DNA of 13,484 nucleotides from JBCBSS01 sp039819065 (GTDB lineage: Bacteria > Bacteroidota > Bacteroidia > Cytophagales > Cyclobacteriaceae): contig JBCBSS010000185.1 of NCBI GenBank assembly GCA_039819065.1, positions 1 to 13,484 of the forward strand, in the 5' to 3' direction. Of this stretch, positions 8,401 to 13,484 are shown in pieces. A program made the position numbers and the translations under genes. The stretch's first letter is position 1; every line of letters starts with the position of its first letter. The notes beneath the pieces are model-generated. The model was not told where the DNA came from and did not search any database. It was given only the letters and a program-made list of their open reading frames with translations.

Positions 8401-9471
8401 GAACCAGTAACGATCAGAGTTGCCAATGCTGCCGGTAATTCGTTCGAATGGCGCATGGACGAGTGGGAATACCTGGATGAAGTACATGCGGTAGAAACAT
8501 CCAACTACCTGGTCATGGAAGCCGGAGAGCACTACCTCACTAACGGCAAAAAGGTAATCGCAGCCAACAGTGTAGTAGATAACCGATGGATTACCGTGCC
8601 TTTTTCAAGTCCGTTCAATACGCCCCCAACCATCATCGGACAGTGCGCTTCCATCAATGAAGATCAAGCCGTGGTGATTAGAATACGCAACGTAACCACT
8701 GAAAGCTTTCAATTGAGAGTGCAGGAAGAGGAGTTTGGCGGCACACAGGATGGCAAAACGCGCCATGCTTTTGAGACTGTTTCGTGGATTGCCATAGAGC
8801 AAGGTGCGGGGGATGGTGAGGGTACTCAGCGATTCGAAGCCATTAATACACCAGATGCTGTTCGTAACACGAAATGGTATCATGTAGAATTTGCCCAGGA
8901 TTATCCTGACGCTGATCGCGCCTTCATTGCGATGATGCAAACCATTGACGGTTTTGATCCGTCACTGGTACGGTATAGAAGAGATGGTACTCAAAATTCA
9001 TTGACTCCTACCGGTGTGGATATCTTCATTGAAGAAGAGCTATCTAGCCCTACCGAGAATCTTGGTCGAGGAGAAACGAACCATACCTCAGAAGTAGTAG
9101 GATACTTCCTTTTCAATGGATTGGGTGATGTTTTTGGGATTGCAGACCCAAGCGAAGCGACTACAGGCGGAAACACGCAGGCCAGGGTAAAACCAATCGA
9201 AGCGTATTTCGAGGAGTATGATGACTCGGCTAACTTAGCCGTCTACCCTAATCCGCTCAAAGGAGTCGATCTGCACATTTTCTTTACTTCGCCGGAAAAA
9301 GCAACCATGGAAGTCCAGATGACTGATCTTTCAGGTAAGCTTGTGCACAGCATAACCATTGAAAGTGGTAAGGAAGAGTTAATAGACACCTCTGGTCTAG
9401 GGCAGGGTATATACCTGATCAAAGGCTCTACAGCAAGTGAGACCTGGGTGAGGAGAGTGATTGTGAGATAG
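5416..9471 (+). CDS. Giant T9SS-exported pectate-lyase-fold (right-handed beta-helix) multidomain protein
   Basis: This is a surface or secreted protein of 1351 residues, probably acting on or binding a polysaccharide. I chose ATG 5416 over an in-frame TTG at 5383; neither has a clear ribosome site, but ATG gives a normal signal peptide (hydrophobic about 19-34, cleavage near SFG). Domain order: a Pectate_lyase_3-type start at 46-72 (GDGMTDDTDAINQAM) leading into a beta-helix; a second such start at 377-402 (VEDFGA...GDDTQAIQDAL) with its own helix; a PKD/Ig-like domain at about 640-732; a DNRLRE (CBM96-like) domain at about 737-954; three tandem lectin-like beta units beginning at W971, W1058 and W1154; and a T9SS type A sorting domain at 1273-1351 (VYPNPLKG...GIYLIKG). 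Lyase or hydrolase catalytic residues cannot be assigned by eye, so the substrate and even the activity are unknown. It is a single-gene unit with its own terminator. Confidence 0.88.
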   Translation: MIDKHLSYYCRNRLSKWKYVFYFLFMLSPYLSFGQENIQFPIGAGVIDVTKAPYFAKGDGMTDDTDAINQAMLDHPDGHFIIYLPNGTYLVSDRIDWPRVSPNDITCGTEQSCRYTILQGQNRDSTIIKLIDNAPGYQDETARKSIIWCGQGAAQRFRNAVRNLTVNVGSGNPGAVGMQFNANNQGGVFDVTVKSEDGQGVYGIDLSYTNEIGPLLIKNVEVDGFRRAVQTFFNVNSMTFEDITIRNQSEVGIFVQQQVVNIRGLQSFNDVTAVRTLNQGSHVVLIDSELNGFGDAANQPAIYYGSNIFIRNVSTNGYRNAVNFALNGTTPVTRVAENFVDEFVSSDPIRLCDNVEKSLNLPIQDPPEVPLDDPSTWVNVEDFGAVIDKNGGDDTQAIQDALNSGASTIYVPVNSFRTGGYTVNSDVIVPATVRRIIGTEGGINGPGKFIISGGTEPLIIERLRSLGDGIQHDSPRTLICKSTRITSYSCSSGADLFVEDVLFPRATFLNQNVWARQLNTEVPDISILNDNSNLWILGLKTEKRGTKIKTINGGKTEVLGAHIYSISEPTDDFMFEVENASLSLAGVRETNFAQNPYVNLIKETRGGVTRELVAGQANFGINGSGFPLFVAYVPDGANTAPEVTTIDDISIIFPLDSVIISGTVNDDGLPGSDCFTSTQWELTSGPASAAIADPSALETAVSFSEPGVYTFSLIANDGDLSTTAQVNVYVYEKSITTEDHDGDGVPSGNGADATIVARGGTDLNYGGEPGVSIRNSSSGFHRKGLIRFDLSTVDTDIVDAGLQLEIATTNTGLIDDWTYNVFGLVESSDYGDGKLDEFWAEGTKNGEAPDGLGITYRNAPGNGSGGGGVYDSINGTGGGVVDSLTVFLGTFQIRDGIREIIEFRSDALKQFLNDDTNGIATLIITRVDGSNNVIAFSSKENTSFIAPTLNFTLSPKQVIGEVGVASTDHNWQQVTLRNTYTEPIVVMGPSTFVDDEPVTIRVANAAGNSFEWRMDEWEYLDEVHAVETSNYLVMEAGEHYLTNGKKVIAANSVVDNRWITVPFSSPFNTPPTIIGQCASINEDQAVVIRIRNVTTESFQLRVQEEEFGGTQDGKTRHAFETVSWIAIEQGAGDGEGTQRFEAINTPDAVRNTKWYHVEFAQDYPDADRAFIAMMQTIDGFDPSLVRYRRDGTQNSLTPTGVDIFIEEELSSPTENLGRGETNHTSEVVGYFLFNGLGDVFGIADPSEATTGGNTQARVKPIEAYFEEYDDSANLAVYPNPLKGVDLHIFFTSPEKATMEVQMTDLSGKLVHSITIESGKEELIDTSGLGQGIYLIKGSTASETWVRRVIVR
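8326..9118 (+). repeat. Three tandem lectin-like domain repeats within the beta-helix protein
   Basis: Protein residues from W971 to about 1235 contain three units of 80-95 residues. Each follows the pattern W-x-x-V-x-[FL] near its start, then a hydrophobic strand, an R-x-x-N/D segment and a late H-x-x-E-x-x-x-[YW/G] motif (HAVETSNY, HAFETVSW, HTSEVVGY). The conserved His-x-x-Glu in all three supports common descent. They resemble H-type-lectin-like beta units seen in other marine bacterial exoproteins and probably bind sugar. This is inference from pattern only. Confidence 0.6.
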
Positions 9472-9494
9472 CATCTTAGTACACAATATTGATC

Positions 9495-9525
9495 AAAAGC
9501 CGGGCTTGATAAAGTCCGGCTTTTT
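9495..9525 (+). terminator. Intrinsic terminator of the beta-helix protein gene
   Basis: Twenty-four bases after the stop codon, AAAAGCCGG (9495-9503) pairs with CCGGCTTTT (9516-9524). Four further pairs, including one G-U, close a GATA loop, and TTTTT follows at 9521-9525. The A-run on the 5' side could let it also terminate the convergent operon from the other strand. Confidence 0.85.
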
Positions 9526-9535
9526 GATTTGTATG

Positions 9536-9567
9536 GGTCGTAGGACCGCTACGCTTAACCTACGACC
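9536..9567. repeat. 9-bp perfect inverted repeat between convergent genes
   Basis: GGTCGTAGG (9536-9544) and CCTACGACC (9559-9567) are exact reverse complements around a 14-nt loop. There is no T-run on either side. Its position in a convergent gap and its GC-rich arms fit a REP-type palindrome or an auxiliary terminator for the minus-strand operon, which ends at 9602. Confidence 0.6.
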
Positions 9568-9601
9568 AGATTGAGGTAATCGTTGTTGAAGCTATTCAAA
9601 T

Positions 9602-11896
9602 CTAACCTACACTAATTTTCACCACCACCGACTTAGAAATAGGCGTATGGCTTTTTTCAGCGTAGTGGTTGGCGGGTACCAAGGCATTGGCCTCGGGGAA
9701 ATAAGTGGCGATGCACTGCTGAGGGATATCGTAGGGTATGACTATGAATGATTTGGCAGTTCTGGCAATGCCATCATAATGACTGGTCAAATCTACTACT
9801 TGGCGTTCTTTTAGATCAGCCTCCATCATATCCTGCTCGTTCATAAAAACTACCCTGCGCTCATTGTAAATACCTCTATATCGATCATGCAGACCATAGA
9901 TAGTGGTATTGAACTGATCATGACTGCGAATAGTCATCATCAGGTATTGGCCGCGTTTCAGGTCAATAGAGGAAAGGCTGTTGATAGTAAAGTGCGCCTT
10001 TTCTGTGGAGGTGGTGAAATTACCTTCTCTAGGCGCATTAGGTAAATAAAACCCTCCAGGGTTTCTCACCCTCCGATTGTAATCATCAAAACCGGGTACT
10101 ATCTTTTCTATCAGATCGCGTATACGATCATAATCATCTACCAGGTGGTTCCAATCAGCTTTCGTACGGTTGCCAAATGTCGCGTTAGCCAGCTCTGCCA
10201 CTATTTTAGGCTCGCTCAGAAGTTTTTTTGAGGCTGGTGCTTTTCCACCTCTGGACTGGTGTACCACTCCTGTAGAGTTCTCCACGGTGACAAATTGAGA
10301 CCCACTGGTTTGTTGATCCAATTCTGTTCTACCAAGACATGGCAAGATCAGCGCGGTCTTTCCATGAATGAGATGGCTACGATTAAGTTTGGTGGAAATT
10401 TGAACTGTAAGGTCACAGTTTTGCAATGCTTCGGCCGTGTATTCCGTATCAGGTGTAGCAGAAAGAAAATTACCTCCCATGGCGATAAACACTTTGGCTT
10501 CACCTTCTTTCATAGCCTTGATAGCCTGAACAGTATTGTAGCCCTCTTTTCGAGGACTCTTAATAGCCAATACTTCGTCTAGTTTATCTAGAAAAGCGGG
10601 CTTGGGGCTTTCATGGATACCCATAGTGCGGTCACCTTGTACGTTGCTATGCCCACGAACAGGACAAGTTCCTGCCCCTGGCTTACCAATGCTACCTTTC
10701 ATCAGGAGCAGGTTTACTATCTCCCTGATATTATCAACCGCATTTTTGTGCTGCGTGAGGCCCATAGCCCAGCAAACGATAATCTTATTCTTGTTGGCCA
10801 GCACTTCCGCTGCCTGCTTAACTTTAGAGGCCTGAATTCCGGTACGATGAATTAAATCCTCCAGATCATACCTTTCAAGGTCTTTGATCAAAGCCTCGTA
10901 TCCAAAGGTTTTACTGTTTACAAAGTCATAATCCATCACTTTACCCGGATTCTCCCTTTCCTTCTCAAGAAGAATTTTCATCAATGCTTTTAGAAGCGCT
11001 ACGTCTTCATTGATCTTGACTTGTAGGAAAAGATCCGTGATGACAGTGGGCTTTCCAAAAAGGTCAGCTGGGCTTTGTGGGTGTTGGAATTTGATCAATC
11101 CTGCTTCGGGCAAGGGGTTGATGGTAATAACCTGACAGCCATTCTGCTTGGCTTTTTGTAGTGCGGCCAACATGCGAGGGTGATTGGTTCCGGGGTTCTG
11201 TCCCATGACCACGATTACCTCAGCTTTGTAAAAGTCATCAAGCTTTACCGATCCTTTTCCAATGCCCAAAGTTTCCGATAACCCCACGCCACTTGATTCA
11301 TGACACATGTTCGAGCAATCGGGTAAGTTGTTCGTACCATACTCCCTCACAAATAATTGGTAGAGAAATGCGGCTTCATTGCTTGTTCTACCAGATGTAT
11401 AGAATATCGCTTCATCTGGAGATGCTAAGGCATTCAAGTGCTCGGCGATCAATTGAAAAGCGCCTTCCCAACTAATCCGCTCATAGCGTTTTTTCCCAGG
11501 TCTAATGACCATAGGCTCGACCAATCGGCCGCTTTTACCTAATTCATAATCAGACCAACGTGAAAGTTTGGCAATGGTATGCTTCCTGAAAAACTTAGCC
11601 CCTACCCTGTTTTTAGTCGCTTCTTCGGCCACTGCTTTGGCGCCATTCTCGCAAAATTCAAAAGTAGAGCGGTCATGGTCTGGGTCAGGCCAAGCGCACC
11701 CGGGGCAATCGAAACCATCGGTTTGGTTGACCTTCAACATCACCTTGGTTCCTTCTTGTAGCCCTACTTGTTTGAAGACGTGCTTGGCTGAGCTGGTAAT
11801 GGCCGAAATACCACCAGCCATGTCTTTTGGTGCCTTTACTTTAATCCCAGTGTGTTTCTCAGGAGGTTGTGGATGTATTTTTTTCTTATTGGCCAT
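9602..11896 (-). CDS. FdhF/YdeP-family molybdopterin oxidoreductase (formate dehydrogenase alpha-like)
   Basis: This 764-residue cytoplasmic enzyme has no Tat or Sec signal. It has the layout of the YdeP/Fdhalpha-like clade of bis-MGD molybdenum oxidoreductases. DGFDCPGCAWPDP (60-72) and FEFCENGAKA (79-88) supply cysteines C64, C67 and C82, probably for an iron-sulfur cluster. The molybdopterin oxidoreductase core runs from about 135 to 500, with CSNMCHESSGVGL at 194-206, MGQNPGTNHPRM at 231-242 and CPVRGHSNVQGDRTMG at 411-426. C198 lies where FDH-H has its selenocysteine (followed by His), so it is the likely Mo ligand. The dinucleotide-binding domain is about 645-760. The real substrate is unknown: E. 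coli YdeP is linked to acid resistance and formate oxidation is not proven for the clade. The start overlaps the previous gene by 11 nt, which suggests translational coupling. FdhD in the same operon supports a sulfurated Mo cofactor. Confidence 0.93.
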   Translation of the reverse strand: MANKKKIHPQPPEKHTGIKVKAPKDMAGGISAITSSAKHVFKQVGLQEGTKVMLKVNQTDGFDCPGCAWPDPDHDRSTFEFCENGAKAVAEEATKNRVGAKFFRKHTIAKLSRWSDYELGKSGRLVEPMVIRPGKKRYERISWEGAFQLIAEHLNALASPDEAIFYTSGRTSNEAAFLYQLFVREYGTNNLPDCSNMCHESSGVGLSETLGIGKGSVKLDDFYKAEVIVVMGQNPGTNHPRMLAALQKAKQNGCQVITINPLPEAGLIKFQHPQSPADLFGKPTVITDLFLQVKINEDVALLKALMKILLEKERENPGKVMDYDFVNSKTFGYEALIKDLERYDLEDLIHRTGIQASKVKQAAEVLANKNKIIVCWAMGLTQHKNAVDNIREIVNLLLMKGSIGKPGAGTCPVRGHSNVQGDRTMGIHESPKPAFLDKLDEVLAIKSPRKEGYNTVQAIKAMKEGEAKVFIAMGGNFLSATPDTEYTAEALQNCDLTVQISTKLNRSHLIHGKTALILPCLGRTELDQQTSGSQFVTVENSTGVVHQSRGGKAPASKKLLSEPKIVAELANATFGNRTKADWNHLVDDYDRIRDLIEKIVPGFDDYNRRVRNPGGFYLPNAPREGNFTTSTEKAHFTINSLSSIDLKRGQYLMMTIRSHDQFNTTIYGLHDRYRGIYNERRVVFMNEQDMMEADLKERQVVDLTSHYDGIARTAKSFIVIPYDIPQQCIATYFPEANALVPANHYAEKSHTPISKSVVVKISVG

Positions 11897-12281
11897 CTAC
11901 TGATTGCTGTCTGGCAGGATTGTCATATAGGTCAGTTTCATCTTCTCCTGGCCTGTCTATGAGGCATTGAAAATCCTTTTCTATCAACACACTCAGGCTC
12001 TTTTGCTCGTCCAATGCCAAAACCCGACTAATTCCAACCTGTTCCGAATCAGCCCAGTCAGCAATAAGGTTATTTGGCACAATTACAGCAATAGTGCTAT
12101 TCTCAAACATGGTGAAAATCTGATCCGCTGTAGTATCAACTTGAATGCTATAATGAAGGCTTTGTTCTAGGGTGTTGCCTAAAAAAACAGTGGCTTTTAC
12201 TTCATTCCCTTCTCTCAACTGCCGCACTTCAGTCTGAGATAACCGAAACCTAAGTGTGCTATCTTTTATTCTCAACTTCAT
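11886..12281 (-). CDS. Small DUF7009-like conserved protein in the fdhD-fdhF operon
   Basis: This is a 131-residue soluble protein of unknown function. I start it at ATG 12281 (MKLRIKDSTLRFRLSQ); the frame also opens two codons earlier with TTG. The N-terminus alternates charged and hydrophobic residues in a beta-strand pattern. The body has HYSIQVDT and IAVIVPNNLIADWADSEQVG. The C-terminus carries one cysteine (C106) and an acidic RPGEDETD motif (110-117) followed by DNPA. I recognise the family as the Bacteroidota DUF7009 type, often found next to molybdenum enzyme genes; that is from memory. It begins 32 bp after fdhD, and its TAA lies inside the start of the oxidoreductase gene (shared ATGGCCAATAA). 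The context suggests a role in maturation or assembly of that enzyme, possibly as a chaperone. This is inference. Confidence 0.8.
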   Translation of the reverse strand: MKLRIKDSTLRFRLSQTEVRQLREGNEVKATVFLGNTLEQSLHYSIQVDTTADQIFTMFENSTIAVIVPNNLIADWADSEQVGISRVLALDEQKSLSVLIEKDFQCLIDRPGEDETDLYDNPARQQSVDGQ

Positions 12282-12313
12282 ACCCAAAATTAGTCAAATG
12301 ATAGAAAGCTTGG

Positions 12314-13168
12314 CTATCGGTCGGATTGAAAACTTATACGGTCTTTACCAGTATAAACATTGAATCTACTCTCTCTGGTAAAACCCACCAAGGTGATATC
12401 AGCCTTCTTTGCCAAGTCCACCGCCAAACTGGAGGGAGCTCCTACTGCCACGATAATCGGTAGGCCAGCCATCATTGCTTTCTGTACCAGTTCAAAACTA
12501 ATTCTACCACTTAGTACAACTACATGTTCGTTCAAAGGAATTTGCCCTTGAAAAACAGCAGCACCAATTAGCTTATCCAGCGCATTGTGTCGTCCTACAT
12601 CCTCTCTTACTAGCTGCAATTCTCCATCAGCATCGAATAACCCGGATGCATGCAGACCACCCGTATGATTGAATACTCTTTGCGCCTTCCTGAGCATTTC
12701 GGGAAGCTCATGAATAAGGTATTCGCTCAACTCTATCTTTGCTGCCGAATGAACCTGACAGGCCTGCTCCACAGCCTCAATAGAGGTCTTGCCACAAACA
12801 CCACAACTTGATGTAGTATAGAAATTCCGTTGCAAACGCTTTAAGTCAAAACTTAGGTCAGATGTCAACTCCACCCTTACTACATTCCCTGCCTCTTCCT
12901 GACGGCCTAAATCTTCGCAATGTTCGATGGATTTGACTTGTTCGAAGTTCTGGATGATTCCTTCACTATAAAGGAATCCTAAAGATAATTCCAGGTCGTA
13001 ACCAGGGGTTCTCATGGTCACAGCCAGGCTCTTTTGCTCCCTCTCCTGTTTTGGGCCAAAGCCGATTCTGATTTCCAAAGGCTCCTCTACTGCAAGGATA
13101 TCCTGTTCATCACGAACCTTACCTGATTCTACTTTGATTAATGTGGTTGGAGAGACGCTGGAGGTCAT
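12314..13168 (-). CDS. fdhD: Formate dehydrogenase accessory sulfurtransferase FdhD
   Basis: This 284-residue cytoplasmic protein passes sulfur from a cysteine desulfurase to the bis-MGD molybdenum cofactor, giving the Mo=S ligand that formate dehydrogenases need. The family markers are all present: VEEPLEIRI near 27-35, TMRTPGYDLELSLGFLYSEG (51-70), the catalytic CGVC loop (C122 and C125, in TSSCGVCGK), GGLHASGL (170-177), EDVGRHNALDKLIG (189-202), VLSGRISFELVQKA (218-231) and GAPSSLAVDLA (243-253). The length is normal. The ATG at 13168 gives the expected N-terminus; no strong ribosome site precedes it. It is the first gene of a three-gene operon with the DUF7009-like protein and the YdeP-type oxidoreductase, its probable client. 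Confidence 0.96.
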   Translation of the reverse strand: MTSSVSPTTLIKVESGKVRDEQDILAVEEPLEIRIGFGPKQEREQKSLAVTMRTPGYDLELSLGFLYSEGIIQNFEQVKSIEHCEDLGRQEEAGNVVRVELTSDLSFDLKRLQRNFYTTSSCGVCGKTSIEAVEQACQVHSAAKIELSEYLIHELPEMLRKAQRVFNHTGGLHASGLFDADGELQLVREDVGRHNALDKLIGAAVFQGQIPLNEHVVVLSGRISFELVQKAMMAGLPIIVAVGAPSSLAVDLAKKADITLVGFTRESRFNVYTGKDRISFQSDR

Positions 13169-13228
13169 GGTGCTGGCAACTTTTAAACGGTCTATTGAAG
13201 ATAGAAATAGATGAAATCAATTCATAAT

Positions 13229-13262
13229 GCGAAAATAGCCGGACCTTGCACCGGTATTAAAA
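13229..13262 (-). promoter_or_regulatory. Candidate promoter of the fdhD operon
   Basis: On the minus strand TATTTTCG (-7, 13230-13237) matches TAnnTTTG with one mismatch. TTTT (13259-13262) lies 21 nt upstream in the -33 position, where TTTG is expected. The spacing is right for Bacteroidota sigma-70, and a start near 13222 would leave a leader of about 55 nt before fdhD. Two mismatches keep this tentative. Confidence 0.33.
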
Positions 13263-13328
13263 CTGACTCAAAAAGCTATGCTAATTACAAATAATATGTG
13301 ACTATGATTTCAAGTAATGAGTCATTTA

Positions 13329-13484
13329 ACAATACTTATTATTGATAAAAGTATATTAAAAAAGAACTTAACTTATGGATTATTTTTTCAGTTCCATTTT
13401 CATCCGTACTGATTTTCCTTAAAACCAAAACCCAAAACATACCATAAAAAGGTATTTGATCCTTTTATCAATAATAAGTATTGT
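13329..13484. repeat. Perfect 23-bp terminal inverted repeat enclosing 110 bp
   Basis: The arm at 13329-13351 (begins ACAATACTTATTATTG) is the exact reverse complement of 13462-13484, 23 of 23 bases. Pairing stops at the inner side (T13352 against C13461). On the outer side the right arm ends with the window, so it may extend. The 110-bp interior is AT-rich, has no open frame of note and contains a small ATACC/GGTAT hairpin at 13439-13455. A perfect repeat this long with this spacing is not expected by chance. It fits a MITE-like element or a very long hairpin; target duplications cannot be checked because the right flank is missing. Confidence 0.75.

Larger units (their letters stand above)
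13169..13484. other. AT-rich region upstream of the fdhD operon
   Basis: This 316-bp stretch has no supported open frame. It holds the candidate fdhD promoter near 13230-13262 and, further out, the 156-bp inverted-repeat segment reaching the window edge. An imperfect dyad AATGAGTCATT sits at 13316-13326, just outside the left repeat arm. Confidence 0.6.

Noticed and set aside
8077..8532. 151-codon minus-strand open frame inside the beta-helix protein gene
   Set aside because: It lies antisense to a domain-rich plus-strand gene and has no domain of its own, so it is a shadow of the real reading frame.

Overview
The window looks like a chromosomal segment from a marine or soil gliding-type Bacteroidota, most likely order Cytophagales. 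Two large secreted proteins end in the type IX secretion (T9SS) type A C-terminal sorting domain, which is confined to this phylum. The start sites lack strong Shine-Dalgarno sequences, the base composition is moderately AT-rich, and the SUMF1-like protein with its N-terminal beta domain is a typical Cytophagales product. The order and genus are inference; no rRNA or marker gene is present.

Layout. Positions 1-521 are non-coding and open with two adjacent palindromes. Positions 522-4560 hold a two-gene minus-strand unit: a secreted SUMF1/FGE-fold protein (3082-4560), followed 22 bp later by a T9SS-exported protein (522-3059). The latter has a beta-propeller-like region, two Ig-like domains and six glycine/aspartate-rich repeats with an exact 20-residue period. 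Positions 4561-5415 are a long divergent intergenic region with a REP-like hairpin, several smaller dyads and no convincing gene. Positions 5416-9471 encode a very large plus-strand T9SS protein with two pectate-lyase-type beta-helix modules, a PKD/Ig-like domain, a DNRLRE-type domain and three tandem copies of a lectin-like beta unit. A clear intrinsic terminator and a second palindrome separate it from the convergent minus-strand operon.

That operon (9602-13168) reads fdhD, then a small DUF7009-like gene, then a YdeP/FdhF-family molybdopterin oxidoreductase. The last two overlap by 11 nt. FdhD sulfurates the molybdenum cofactor of formate-dehydrogenase-type enzymes, so its co-transcription suggests the YdeP-like enzyme is its client. 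The small conserved protein between them is the least understood member of the set.

The right edge (13329-13484) carries a perfect 23-bp inverted repeat enclosing 110 bp and running to the last base of the window. This could be a small non-autonomous element or a large hairpin upstream of the fdhD operon. No tRNA, rRNA, CRISPR array, transposase gene or prophage gene is visible.
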